From positions 62,001-126,000 of the forward strand of contig CANLSR010000001.1 in assembly GCA_947493945.1 (NCBI GenBank): a DNA stretch of 64,000 bases, in the 5' to 3' direction. Positions within the stretch are counted from its first letter, which is position 1. Each line of letters starts with the position of its first letter. Positions 8,891 to 17,591 of the stretch are shown piece after piece. A program made the translations under genes and the position numbers. Below the pieces are notes generated by a model. That model saw nothing but the letters and a program-made list of their open reading frames with translations. It did not search any database and had not been told where the DNA came from. The DNA comes from an uncultured bacterium (GTDB taxonomy: Bacteria > Bacteroidota > Rhodothermia > Rhodothermales > Rubricoccaceae).

Positions 8891-10003
8891 TCACGATACA
8901 ATTCCATTTTCAGACAGAAATGAGTGCATCACGGAGTCCGTTTTGAACCCTCCGGCCGCGACCTCCATCAGAAGCAACTGGGCGCCCGAATTCCCTTCGA
9001 CCAGAACAGGGCCGTTCGGCGTGATCCCGATGTCCCACCCTACGTAGAGCAGCGGGAGCCTCTCGTGTGCCCTCCGGGCTAGCTCGACCGCCTCCGCAAA
9101 GTGCGGCACCTCAAACCCTTCGAACACCACGCCCGTCCCCGGGTGGCGCGTGTAGGTGGCGCCCCCGAACGCGAAGTACGAGTGGGCGCGCGAGCGAAGC
9201 TGGCCCGTCTCGCGGTCGACTCCGACGAACAACCCGCCCGCGTGGGCGTTGTCGACAGGACTCTCTCCCTGGCCCACACGCAGGACGGCGCCGAGTACGG
9301 GAAACGCCCCGTCTGTGGTCATGCCAGTCACAACGCGGAGTGTGTTGAGGCAGCCAGGGTGGAGCCGGTCCATCTCGGGATGCTGATCAAGAGCCTCCTG
9401 AAACATATAGTCCACTTTCAACGCGGCAGCCTCTACATCCTCGACTTCCTGCTCGGAAGGCGCAGATCGTATAAGCATGGCCCCTGCCCCCTGATTATCG
9501 TCGGCCGGTTTGGCGAAAACGCGCCCAGTGGGAGACTGCTCCACCATATCAGCGAGTGCGTCGGCAAATGCAACACGGTCGCCTAGCCGAATGTCGCTAC
9601 GGTCCGGGCGGAGGAGGATTGAGGCCCGAGTCTGGCCGAGATAGGCCGGGAGCGGAACGGGGCCAGATTCACTGCCCCGTCGCAGGTGCTCGTCGAAGAG
9701 CGTCTTGTCATTGAAGACCCGGAGGTACCCGTTCGGACGGCGCTTGGCGTCCCAGAGGGCATGTTCCTCGGCCAGCGAGAGGTAGTTGGCTGGGTCGCCA
9801 GCCGCGCGTTGGTAAAGGAGACGTTTGAGGTAGAACTGCGGTGTCATCCCGTACCGGCCGAGGGCGAGGAGCTCACGCGCGACCTGGGCTCCCGGCTTGC
9901 GGTCGGGGTGGGCATTGACTTGGCGCCACGACGTGCGGAGGAGGCCAGCCTTCGAGCGGAGACGGCTGGCCTTCGAACGGAGCGATGTGAGAGACGGGCG
10001 CAT
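8891..10003 (-). CDS. Sugar-transfer-associated ATP-grasp ligase, copy 2
   Basis: A 370-residue paralogue of copy 1, aligning end to end. Shared landmarks are VNAHPDRKPG, DKTLFDEHLRRG, LPAYLGQTRASILLRPDRSD, GRVFAKPADDNQGAGAMLIR, DQHPEMDRLHPGCLNTLRVV, DNAHAGGLFVGVDRETG and YVGWDIGITPNGPVLVEGNS, the last with the metal and ATP-binding D/E/N residues. I chose the ATG at 10003 (MRPSLTSLRSKASR) because it gives the same N-terminus as the paralogue. The longer frame from 10138 would begin inside the loop of a strong hairpin and adds 45 basic residues with no counterpart. Role as for copy 1: predicted ATP-dependent ligation linked to the surface polymer, with unknown substrates. Confidence 0.85.
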   Translation of the reverse strand: MRPSLTSLRSKASRLRSKAGLLRTSWRQVNAHPDRKPGAQVARELLALGRYGMTPQFYLKRLLYQRAAGDPANYLSLAEEHALWDAKRRPNGYLRVFNDKTLFDEHLRRGSESGPVPLPAYLGQTRASILLRPDRSDIRLGDRVAFADALADMVEQSPTGRVFAKPADDNQGAGAMLIRSAPSEQEVEDVEAAALKVDYMFQEALDQHPEMDRLHPGCLNTLRVVTGMTTDGAFPVLGAVLRVGQGESPVDNAHAGGLFVGVDRETGQLRSRAHSYFAFGGATYTRHPGTGVVFEGFEVPHFAEAVELARRAHERLPLLYVGWDIGITPNGPVLVEGNSGAQLLLMEVAAGGFKTDSVMHSFLSENGIVS

Positions 10004-10119
10004 CAGACGGGACAGCGGTGGGAGGAACGGCGGACCAGGCGTTCTGGAGCCAACGTAACCCAAACCCGTCTTTGTCCGCCATTGGAGCTGGCGGCGTCTC
10101 TTGGCCCGAGATGACATAA

Positions 10120-10165
10120 AGCCGTTCGCGCGCGCCAACGCTATCGTCGGCGCGCGCGAACGGCT
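10120..10165 (-). terminator. 17-bp perfect hairpin, probable terminator of the 10207-11274 gene
   Basis: Bases 10120-10136 and 10149-10165 are exact inverted repeats (17 bp each, almost all G/C in the core) with a 12-nt loop. Read on the minus strand, the stem is followed by TTTAT. It lies 42 bp past the stop of the ATP-grasp gene at 10207 and upstream of the next one. A protein-binding palindrome is the alternative. Confidence 0.6.
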
Positions 10166-10206
10166 CTATCCAATGACCGGGGCGCCACCCGGCGAGCGCC
10201 CTCTGA

Positions 10207-11274
10207 TCAGTCGAGGTCTTCCCCGTGAGAGCGGAAGAAGGCACGGAGGGCCGGGTCCCTCTTTATTCCACCGTGGGCCACGTCCATCATGAGGAGGTAA
10301 GGCGCGGAGTTGCATTCGATGATGACCGGCCCGTCTGGAGTGACGCCGATGTCCCAACCGGAGTACGGGTGTGGGAGCCACTCGTGCGCCCGCTGGACCA
10401 CGTCGATCACCTCCTCGAAGCGCGGGACCTGGTAGCCCTCGAAGACGACGCCGGTGTCCGGGTGCTCCACAAACTGGCGCCCGCCGAAAAAGTAGAGTTG
10501 GTGCCCGTGCCTCTTGAGCCGACCGGTCTCCATGTCTACTCCGACGAAGATCCCGCCCGCGTGGGCGTTGTCGACGGGGCGCCCGTCACTCCCCATCCGG
10601 GCGATGATCGAAAGAGGGCGTACCCCGTCGTGCCCCTTGCCGATGAGGACCCGGAGCGTGTTCAGGCTGTCCGGGTAGAGCGCACTCATGCCCTCGTGCT
10701 GGCGGACGCTCTTCTGGAACAGGTAGTCGTTGCTGGAGATCGCCCGGAACAGGGCGTCAGACTTGGCCGCCAGCGTCTCCGCCGTCACCCGGAACGCACC
10801 GCTGCCTTTGTTCGCGACGATTGGTTTCGCAAAGACGGCCCCTGTGTCTGAGGCGTCGATCAACTGTGACACCTCGCGCACCAGATCGTCAGGGCCTGAA
10901 AGGGGCCGGACCTCTCCCGATGGGGAAGTAAAAGCGCCCATCCGCGTAGAGCCCAAAAAATCGGGAAGCGGAAGCCCCGACGGCCTCATGAGCTGGTCGA
11001 AGAGGAGCTTGTCGTCGAAGTTGCGGAGCCAGCCCGGCCCCTTCTCCTTCACGCTGTACATCCCCTTGGCGTCTCGGCCCGTGATGTACCCGTCGACGCT
11101 CCCGGCCTGGCTGCGGTAGAGCATCCGTTCGAGGTAGAACCGAGGGGACTCCCCTACGGAGCGGAGCGTTCGGAGGTCGCGTGCGATCTGAGAGACCTCC
11201 TTCCGGTCCGGATCCTCTGCAATACTCCGGACTCGGTTCAGCTTGTGCGTGACTCGTTCGATGATTCTCGGCAT
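10207..11274 (-). CDS. Sugar-transfer-associated ATP-grasp ligase, copy 3
   Basis: A 355-residue, more diverged third member of the family. The same landmarks are visible: SPRFYLERMLYR, FDDKLLFDQLM, LPDFLGSTRMGAF, GAVFAKPIVANKGSGAFRV (ATP-contact Lys and Gly-rich lid), QHEGMSALYPDSLNTLRVL, DNAHAGGIFVGVDMETG and YSGWDIGVTPDGPVIIECNS (metal ligands D/E/N, here with Cys before Asn). The ATG at 11274 (MPRIIERVTHKLNRVRS) has no overlapping neighbour. It is separated by 36 bp from copy 4 upstream and followed by the hairpin at 10120-10165. Predicted ATP-dependent carboxylate ligation, substrate unknown. Confidence 0.85.
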   Translation of the reverse strand: MPRIIERVTHKLNRVRSIAEDPDRKEVSQIARDLRTLRSVGESPRFYLERMLYRSQAGSVDGYITGRDAKGMYSVKEKGPGWLRNFDDKLLFDQLMRPSGLPLPDFLGSTRMGAFTSPSGEVRPLSGPDDLVREVSQLIDASDTGAVFAKPIVANKGSGAFRVTAETLAAKSDALFRAISSNDYLFQKSVRQHEGMSALYPDSLNTLRVLIGKGHDGVRPLSIIARMGSDGRPVDNAHAGGIFVGVDMETGRLKRHGHQLYFFGGRQFVEHPDTGVVFEGYQVPRFEEVIDVVQRAHEWLPHPYSGWDIGVTPDGPVIIECNSAPYLLMMDVAHGGIKRDPALRAFFRSHGEDLD

Positions 11275-11310
11275 GGGGGTGGGTTGGGGGGACGAAGGAG
11301 AGGCCGCCGA

Positions 11311-12495
11311 CTACTTACGGATCCCTGCAGCCTCGAAGTACCGCTTCTTAAAACCTCCGTCGATGGCCATGTACATGGCGCCGCTCCAGTGCGAGTTGCC
11401 CTCGACGATACTGGGGCCGTCGGGCGTGATCGCGAGGTCCCACCCGACCGTCCGAGGCCCGCCCAGGTCGAGGTGGAGCCGGCAGGCGAGCGCGACGGCC
11501 TCCGGGATGTGGGGGAGCTCGTAGCCGTCGAGGAGCAGGCCGGAGTCCGGGTGCCGGTCGACGAACCCGCCGTGCTGGGCGTCCCCGCCGCGCCCCGGCT
11601 TAAAGATGCCCTGTCCGTAGAGCCGGGCCGTGCTGAGGTCGAGCCCGACCACGAGCCCGCCAGCCGACCAGTTGTCCACGGTGGCACCGCCGGTCCCCAC
11701 GCGAAGCGCGGCGACAAAGGGCTCGACCCGCCCGTCGCGATAGACCGTCACGAGGCGGATCGTGTTTACCGACGTCGAGTGCAGGGCTTCGAGCGCCGGG
11801 TGCTGCACGAGGCGCTCCTGGAGCACGTACCGGCCCGTTACTCGGCTGGCGACCTCGGACGCGCTGGCGGGGCGGCCGTCGACCCACGCCTGGCCGTTCT
11901 CGACTCGGAGCGCAAAGGCGCCTTTCCCCTTCATGCCGCCCACCGGCTTGGCAAAGGCGTCGACGGGGTCACTGGTCGCGACGAACTCGGCGTAGGACAC
12001 GGGCCGCCGGGGGTTCAGGGTATCCACGCCGTCCGGCTTGAACAGGGCCAATACGCGCGGCGAGCTATGGCCCAGCGCCTGGACGACCAAGGAGAACAGG
12101 TACTTGTCCTTGAGAACAGCCGTGACCCGCGAAGCCCCGTCCTCTTTGATCTGACGATCTATGACGTCCCACATCTCCCCGGTCGACAGGAAGTCGTCGT
12201 ACTCCCTCTTGGACTTGTCGCCCATCCCATACGCGTAGTAAAACTGGTTCGGCTTCCCGTGCCTGTACGCCCACACGGCGTTGTCGATGGTGGCCCTGAC
12301 GAGTGCCCTTCCCTCGACCTGGCGTCCGTAGCGCCTCGCCTGCTCCGTGTCTCGGCCAACGCGGATGCCGGCCTGAACAGCACGCGCTCGTTGCCCGATG
12401 GTGGAGTACGTCCGTCGGACACGGCTCGTTATCCCCCCAACAACAGGGATCCTGCGGACGATGCGCTCGAGGGGTCCAGGGTCGTGTGTGCTCAT
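11311..12495 (-). CDS. Sugar-transfer-associated ATP-grasp ligase, copy 4
   Basis: A 394-residue, most diverged member of the four. It keeps VDAFAKPVGGMKGKGAFALR (Lys and lid), QHPALEALHSTSVNTIRLVT, DNWSAGGLVVGLDL and VGWDLAITPDGPSIVEGNSH with the terminal D/E/N metal ligands. The N-terminal 110 residues differ from the other copies (KPNQFYYAYGMGDKSKREYD). The ATG at 12495 (MSTHDPGPLERIVRRIP) lies 32 bp after the stop of the QueC-like gene; the frame remains open to 13347 only as a shadow of that gene. The spacing suggests it is cotranscribed with the QueC-like gene upstream and with copy 3 downstream. Confidence 0.85.
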   Translation of the reverse strand: MSTHDPGPLERIVRRIPVVGGITSRVRRTYSTIGQRARAVQAGIRVGRDTEQARRYGRQVEGRALVRATIDNAVWAYRHGKPNQFYYAYGMGDKSKREYDDFLSTGEMWDVIDRQIKEDGASRVTAVLKDKYLFSLVVQALGHSSPRVLALFKPDGVDTLNPRRPVSYAEFVATSDPVDAFAKPVGGMKGKGAFALRVENGQAWVDGRPASASEVASRVTGRYVLQERLVQHPALEALHSTSVNTIRLVTVYRDGRVEPFVAALRVGTGGATVDNWSAGGLVVGLDLSTARLYGQGIFKPGRGGDAQHGGFVDRHPDSGLLLDGYELPHIPEAVALACRLHLDLGGPRTVGWDLAITPDGPSIVEGNSHWSGAMYMAIDGGFKKRYFEAAGIRK

Positions 12496-12527
12496 CGGTA
12501 GGCGGTGTCTGTCGAGGAGTGAGTGCC

Positions 12528-13316
12528 CTAGCCGGCCGTCCGGAAACGCCTCAGGCGCGTGCGGAGCCCGATGATGCCGCGCGCCCGCTGAGCCGCGTAC
12601 CGCAAGTGCCCGCTCCGAGGGATCCGGTGTCCGAGCCCGTCCTTGACCATAAACCGGCACGGCCGGCACGTCCCGCACGGCTTGCCGTTCTTGGGGTTGA
12701 AGCAGAACCACGTGTTGGCGTCGAGGATCTCGGTGAGCCCCTCGCGGTCGGCCTGCGCGACCGCCTCGAGCTTGCTGGTCTCCCAGAAGGGGAACGCGAA
12801 CCGGCCGAACAGGAGCCGCTGGGGCTCCGGGGCGTCGGGCCCCAGCGCCCACGTGGTCCCGCCGCCGGCCCGCTCGACGCGCTGGATGTGGTCGCCGAAC
12901 ATGGGCCGGAGCCGGCCGCCGCCGTAGACCGACAGCTCGACGCCCGTCCAGTCGCCGGCCTCCGCCAGCCGGGCGAGCCAGTCGTACTGGCTCCCGATGT
13001 CGTAGGCGTCGCGGAGCCCGCGCCACGCCTCGTGGATCTCGGCGTGGGGCGGGATGGCCTGCAACGCCACGTAGCGGGGCGGCTCGATCCGCCCGTAGGC
13101 CTCCGGGCGGTGGTGCTTGAGCCACCGGAGCAGCCCGTCCATCGTGTCCACCTCCTTGCCCGTCGACTGGCGGTCGCGGTCGACGACGTAGCACGGCCGG
13201 ACGGCGGCCTCGTCCAGCATGGCGCGTTGGAGCACGCGGTAGGTCGAGTCCCAGCCCCCGGTCCACAGGGTTACGTCGGAGAGAGACGAGAGGTCGTTGA
13301 GGTGGTAGGCGTCCAT
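12528..13316 (-). CDS. QueC-like N-type ATP-pyrophosphatase of the EPS locus
   Basis: A 262-residue protein with an N-terminal PP-loop variant, TLWTGGWDSTYRVLQ (residues about 16-30), where QueC and relatives have SGGxDS. Near the C-terminus is a four-cysteine cluster, WFCFNPKNGKPCGTCRPC (spacing C-x8-C-x2-C-x2-C), which matches the zinc site of QueC (7-cyano-7-deazaguanine synthase). QueC adenylates a carboxylate and turns it into a nitrile via an amide; relatives perform other ATP-driven carboxylate activations. No queD, queE or queF is nearby. The neighbours are ATP-grasp ligases, so a role in modifying a carboxylate of the surface polymer or a linked small molecule is more likely than queuosine synthesis. 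I chose the ATG at 13316 (MDAYHLNDLSS); the longer frame is a shadow. Confidence 0.75.
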   Translation of the reverse strand: MDAYHLNDLSSLSDVTLWTGGWDSTYRVLQRAMLDEAAVRPCYVVDRDRQSTGKEVDTMDGLLRWLKHHRPEAYGRIEPPRYVALQAIPPHAEIHEAWRGLRDAYDIGSQYDWLARLAEAGDWTGVELSVYGGGRLRPMFGDHIQRVERAGGGTTWALGPDAPEPQRLLFGRFAFPFWETSKLEAVAQADREGLTEILDANTWFCFNPKNGKPCGTCRPCRFMVKDGLGHRIPRSGHLRYAAQRARGIIGLRTRLRRFRTAG

Positions 13317-13378
13317 AGGGAGAGGGAGGGCGGCGGTCTGGGACCACGCAGGTGGGGGCGGCGCCCCGTGTGGGACCG

Positions 13379-14326
13379 TCAGGCGGCGGCCGAGCCGCGG
13401 CGGGCGGCCTCCAGGCGCCGCGCCGACTCGGCCAGCAGCGCGTCGAAGGCGGGCTGGAGCGCCCGGAGCGCCTCGACGCTCTGCTCCGGCCGGAAGCCGC
13501 GCGCCGGCCCCGTCGGCGTGTTGTTGGCGTCGACGACGTAGATGCGGCCGTCGCCGCGGTCGCGGAGCACGTCGAGCTCGCCGTACTCCATCTGGAGCGC
13601 GTCGGTAAAGGCCAGGAGCTGGGCGCGCTCGTCGTCGCTCAGGACGGACGCCGGCGTGACCACGTCGGCCCCGTTGAACTCCTTGAACTGGGCGTCGAGC
13701 GGCCGGTACTTGACGTAGACCACCGGGATGGTCGGCCCGAAGATGGGCACCCGGTACTCGTAGAACCCCTCGGCGTCGTCCCGGCGGTTGTCGACGGCCT
13801 TCTGGTAGACGAAGCCCGGGGCTACGTCGGCGGCCGGGATGGGGCACTCGATCAGCTCGCCGTCGTGGGTCGCGTTCTCGTCGGACTTTTTGACGACCAG
13901 GCCGCGGTACGTCGTCGGGTCCACGTCGAGGTCGTACCCGAACACGTCGGCGAACACGTCCGACACGTGCTTTTTGCTGATGTCGGTGCAGTAGCGGTTG
14001 ATCGCCACGTCCCCCTGCCGGAAGGGCTCCCCGCTCCCGTGCGTCACGTCCTCCCACCGGAACGCCGCGTCGCACGGCTGGCTCGGGTCGTTGCTGATCC
14101 AGTACCCCGCCTGCGAGCACAGCTTGTACACGACCGACCACGCGTTGGGCCGGAGCGGGTAGAACAGGATGGTCTTGCGCGGGAAGGCCATCGTGCGGAG
14201 CACGCGGGCCCACGCGCGGGCCCGAGAGACGCGCTGGGCGGCGTAGGCCTGCTCCGCGTTCGCCAGCCGGACCAGCGACGTGCGGCGGTAGCGGTAGCGG
14301 GTCAGGGTGTCGGCGAGAGAGGGCAT
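13379..14326 (-). CDS. RimK-like ATP-grasp protein, uncharacterised
   Basis: A 315-residue protein. It shows an ATP-grasp architecture without close similarity to the four ATPgrasp_ST proteins: TYRGLVVKKSDENATHDG (Lys-containing ATP-binding segment, about residues 140-157), PGFVYQKAVDN (adenine-contact strand), VPVVYVKYRPLD-like strand (IPVVYVKYRPLD) and EYGELDVLRDRGDGRIYVVD followed by ANNTPTGP, equivalent to the D/E/N metal ligands of RimK-type ligases. It sits 62 bp upstream of the QueC-like gene and 144 bp after the ABC transporter, all on the minus strand. Presumably it forms an amide or ester bond using ATP; the substrates are unknown. Confidence 0.72.
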   Translation of the reverse strand: MPSLADTLTRYRYRRTSLVRLANAEQAYAAQRVSRARAWARVLRTMAFPRKTILFYPLRPNAWSVVYKLCSQAGYWISNDPSQPCDAAFRWEDVTHGSGEPFRQGDVAINRYCTDISKKHVSDVFADVFGYDLDVDPTTYRGLVVKKSDENATHDGELIECPIPAADVAPGFVYQKAVDNRRDDAEGFYEYRVPIFGPTIPVVYVKYRPLDAQFKEFNGADVVTPASVLSDDERAQLLAFTDALQMEYGELDVLRDRGDGRIYVVDANNTPTGPARGFRPEQSVEALRALQPAFDALLAESARRLEAARRGSAAA

Positions 14327-14470
14327 GTCACGTAGAGGGGGAACGGTCCGAGGCGGGGCGGCACGCGTGGGGCCGCCCGCCGCTGAGTCTAGCGCCGCCG
14401 CCGGTCGGACGCGGCCGCGCCCAGACCGTCCGCCAGCGGGCGGGGGCCGGCGGGCGGCGCGCCGGCGGGG

Positions 14471-16327
14471 TCACAGGGCCGCCCGCTGGCCCCCGTCGTC
14501 GTCGCCGGTGGCCTGAAGCGCGTCGGTGACGGCGTCGCCGCCGGCCATGCCCCGGAAGTCCTGGCTCGTGGCCATCAGGTGGTCGTAGCTGCCCTCGGCC
14601 ACCAGCCGGCCGTGGTCCAGCATGAACAGCGTGTCGCAGTTGCGGACCGTGCTGAGCCGGTGGGCGATCACGATCAGCGTGTGGCTGCCCTGGAGCTGCT
14701 CCAGGGCCTCGACAAACTGGCGCTCGGTCTGGTTGTCCAGCGCCGACGTGGCCTCGTCCATCACCAGCACCTCGGGGTTGTGGTAGAGCGCCCGCGCGAT
14801 CCCGATCCGCTGGCGCTGCCCGCCGGAGAGGCGGACGCCCCGCTCGCCGACGACGGTGTCGAGCCGGTCGGGCAGCGCCTCGACGGTCTCGCGGAGCTGG
14901 GCGGCCTCCAGCGCCGCCCACACCGCGTCGTCGTCGATCTCGTCCTCGCCCATCCCGAACGCCACGTTGCCGCGCACCGAGTCGTCGGTAAGGTAGATGC
15001 TCTGGGGGATGTAGCCGATCTTGCGCTGCCAGCCGGCCATCCGGTCCTGGATGTCGTGGCCGTCGACGAGCACGCGGCCCTCCGTGGGGTCGAGGAGCCC
15101 GAGGAGCACGTCGACGATGGTCGTCTTGCCCGCGCCCGACGGGCCCACGAACCCGACCGCGCTGTCCTTCGGGATCACCAGCGACACGTCGCGCAAGGCG
15201 TGGCCGGACTGGCCGGGGTACTGGTAGCTGAGCCGGTCGAACCGGACCTCGCGCTCGAACACGACGGGCGCCTTGGTCTGCTGCCGCGCGCGGAACTCCT
15301 CTTCCTGCGACTCCAGCAGGGCGAGGTCGTCGTGGACGGCGTCGAGCGCGCGCTCGCCCCACTTGAGCGAGTTGACGGCCCCGGCGATCCTCTGGAACGA
15401 GGGCATCAGGCGGATGATGGCCACGCCGAGCAGCGTCAGCGTCGGGATGATGGACTCGAGCGGGCGGTCCTGGGCCACCAACAGCGCCGAGACGCCCAGC
15501 ATGCCGGCCACCGCGATGGTCTCCAGGAACAGCCGGGGGAGCGCCGAGACCACGGCCTTGTAGCGCTCGGCCTCGGCCTGGAACCCCGTGCTCTCGCTGT
15601 ACGACGAGAGGAAAAACCGCTCGCGGCCCAGGATCCGGGCGTCCTTGAACCCGCCCAGCCCCTGGTTCACGGCCTGGACCGACAGCTTCCGGTGCCGCTG
15701 CGACTCCTTGGCGTACTCGCTGATCTTGGCCCGCGTGGCCCGGTAGAACACGAACGTGATCGTGCCCAGCACGCCGAAGACGACCAGCGTCACGACGGGC
15801 TCGACCAGCATCAGGAGCACGAACACGAACGCGAGCGTCAAGACCTCCTGGGCCAGCGTCATCAGCGGGCTCAGGACGCCGCTGACGATGGTCCCCGACT
15901 CCGAGTTCGTGTTCCGCAGCAGCTCGGCCGTGTTCCGCTGGAGGTGGAAGGTGTACGGCGAGCGGAGGTAGGCCCGGAACAGGCGGTTCGAGATGCTCAG
16001 CCGCCGGCCCGAGTTGTACCGCGCCCCGGCGTACGCCATGAACGTGAGGTACAGGTTCTTGACCACGAACACGACGATCAGGGCGAGCGCCGCCCACATC
16101 ACCATCTCGTCGGTCGAGGTCATCCCCAGCGCGTCGTACGCGGACTGGATCGGGGCGTACTCCAGCAGCTTCTCGGGCATGCTGATCACGCCGACGAACG
16201 CCGGGATCGCGCCCACGCCGACGACATCGAGCAGCGCGCCGATCCAGGTCAGCACGAACAGGATCACGGCGTTCCGCCTTTCCCGCGCGCTGAGGAGGTA
16301 GAAAAGCTTTCGGAGGATCGTGCGCAT
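14471..16327 (-). CDS. ABC exporter/flippase, fused membrane and ATPase domains (PglK/MsbA type)
   Basis: A 618-residue half-transporter. Six membrane spans lie within residues about 18-310 (for example AVILFVLTWIGALLDVVGV, ALALIVVFVVKNLYLTFMA, VLTLAFVFVLLMLVEPVVT). The nucleotide-binding domain follows, with Walker A GPSGAGKTTI (about residue 396), Q-loop IGYIPQS, signature LSGGQRQRIGIARAL, Walker B VLVMDEATSALD and H-loop IAHRLST. Members near polysaccharide genes (PglK-like) flip lipid-linked oligosaccharides across the inner membrane, which fits this setting. It works as a homodimer. It is the first gene of the minus-strand run that continues into the ATP-grasp and QueC-like genes; the GT4 gene lies 115 bp upstream. 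Confidence 0.9.
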   Translation of the reverse strand: MRTILRKLFYLLSARERRNAVILFVLTWIGALLDVVGVGAIPAFVGVISMPEKLLEYAPIQSAYDALGMTSTDEMVMWAALALIVVFVVKNLYLTFMAYAGARYNSGRRLSISNRLFRAYLRSPYTFHLQRNTAELLRNTNSESGTIVSGVLSPLMTLAQEVLTLAFVFVLLMLVEPVVTLVVFGVLGTITFVFYRATRAKISEYAKESQRHRKLSVQAVNQGLGGFKDARILGRERFFLSSYSESTGFQAEAERYKAVVSALPRLFLETIAVAGMLGVSALLVAQDRPLESIIPTLTLLGVAIIRLMPSFQRIAGAVNSLKWGERALDAVHDDLALLESQEEEFRARQQTKAPVVFEREVRFDRLSYQYPGQSGHALRDVSLVIPKDSAVGFVGPSGAGKTTIVDVLLGLLDPTEGRVLVDGHDIQDRMAGWQRKIGYIPQSIYLTDDSVRGNVAFGMGEDEIDDDAVWAALEAAQLRETVEALPDRLDTVVGERGVRLSGGQRQRIGIARALYHNPEVLVMDEATSALDNQTERQFVEALEQLQGSHTLIVIAHRLSTVRNCDTLFMLDHGRLVAEGSYDHLMATSQDFRGMAGGDAVTDALQATGDDDGGQRAAL

Positions 16328-16442
16328 CGTGGAAAGCTAGGGGAGCCGCGTAGCGAGGGACCGTGAACACCGCAGCGTGCCGGGAAGTGTCCGCACGCGC
16401 GTTCTCATTTGGAGAAGCCGGACGGGCGAGCCGTCCGCGCGC

Positions 16443-17591
16443 CTAGGTCGAGGGGGAGCCTACGGCGCGGCGCGCCGGTTCCCGAACGAAGACTTGGTCC
16501 ACGACGGTGTGCCAGCGCTCCACGAACCGGTCGTGCGAGAAGTAGTCCAGCCCGTCCGGCACGCCCTTTTCTCGGCCCAACGCGTCACGGATCCCGGACA
16601 CCACGGACGCCTGGTCGGCCGGGTCCACGACCACGCCCAGCATCCCGTCGCGCACGGCCTCCCGGCTGGCGTCGGCCGAGGAGGCGACGGCGGGGACGCC
16701 GCAGGCGAGCGCCTCGAGGTAGACGATCCCGAACCCCTCGCCGCTCCCGGGCATCACGAACGCGTCCGCCAGCCGGTAGTGGTCGGCCTTTTCTTCTTCG
16801 GGCACGTAGCCGGCGAACGTCACGCGGTCGGCCACGCCGAGGGCCGCCGCCTTGGCTTCGAGGCGCTGGCGGTCGCCGCCGCCACCGCAGACCAGGTAGG
16901 CGATTCCCGGGATGTCCCGGGCCAGGACGGGCAGCGCTTCGATGACTTCGTCCACGCCCTTGTACCGCTCCGACGGCGACAGCCGGGCCAGCGTCATCAG
17001 GACGGTCTTGCCCTGGAGGCCGTAGCGCGCCAGCAGGTCGGGCCGGGCCGGGCCCGGGCCGTAGTCGGCCAGGTCCACGCTGTTGGGGACCACGGTGATG
17101 CGCTCGGCGGGCACGCCGAACCGGGCCGCGACGCGGTCGCGCGTCAGGGCGCTCACCGACACCACGCGGTCGACGCCGGCGAGCGCCCGCCGGGTCACGG
17201 CCTGGGCCAGCCGGCCCTGGGTGGCGGGCCAGTACGGCGGCCCCCACACCTCGACGCCGTGGACGATCAGGACCCACGGGACGCCCGCGCGGGCCGCGGC
17301 GACGGCCGCCAGCGGCACGAGGTGGAGGTGCCCGCAGACTACGCCGCCATACCCGCCCTGGACGACGGCCTTTCCTGCGGCGGCCACGAACGCCGCCGCG
17401 CCGCCGCTGGCGGTCGCGTCCAGCTCGACGCCGGCCGGCAACGCGGGGTCGCCGGAGGCCGGGACGCGCGACAGCACGCGGACGCGGTCGATGGACGCGT
17501 GGGACGCCAGCGCGCCCAGCAGGTCGCGGTTGACCTTGGCGATGCCGCCGCCGGCCCCGTAGGCGTCGGACAGGAGGGCGAGGAGCGTCAT
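16443..17591 (-). CDS. Glycosyltransferase family 4
   Basis: A 382-residue GT-B retaining glycosyltransferase. The N-terminal acceptor domain begins [20 protein letters not shown] with the Gly-rich loop. The C-terminal donor domain shows [32 protein letters not shown], and the EX7E motif in [18 protein letters not shown] (about residues 285-302), which binds the nucleotide sugar. The ATG at 17591 overlaps the stop of the upstream asparagine-synthase homologue by 4 bp (ATGA), so the pair is translationally coupled. The longer frame to 17915 is a shadow. It likely adds one sugar to the lipid-linked EPS unit; specificity is not readable. Confidence 0.9.
   Translation of the reverse strand: MTLLALLSDAYGAGGGIAKVNRDLLGALASHASIDRVRVLSRVPASGDPALPAGVELDATASGGAAAFVAAAGKAVVQGGYGGVVCGHLHLVPLAAVAAARAGVPWVLIVHGVEVWGPPYWPATQGRLAQAVTRRALAGVDRVVSVSALTRDRVAARFGVPAERITVVPNSVDLADYGPGPARPDLLARYGLQGKTVLMTLARLSPSERYKGVDEVIEALPVLARDIPGIAYLVCGGGGDRQRLEAKAAALGVADRVTFAGYVPEEEKADHYRLADAFVMPGSGEGFGIVYLEALACGVPAVASSADASREAVRDGMLGVVVDPADQASVVSGIRDALGREKGVPDGLDYFSHDRFVERWHTVVDQVFVREPARRAVGSPST

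Noticed and set aside
10004..10138. N-terminal extension of ATP-grasp copy 2 to 10138
   Set aside because: It starts inside the loop of a strong hairpin and has no counterpart in the close paralogue, whose N-terminus matches the ATG at 10003.
14579..16366. Long plus-strand frame opposite the ABC transporter gene, and similar frames opposite the sensor kinase and cyclase genes
   Set aside because: Composition is His/Arg/Glu/Gln-rich with no motif, while the opposite strand encodes proteins with full family signatures.
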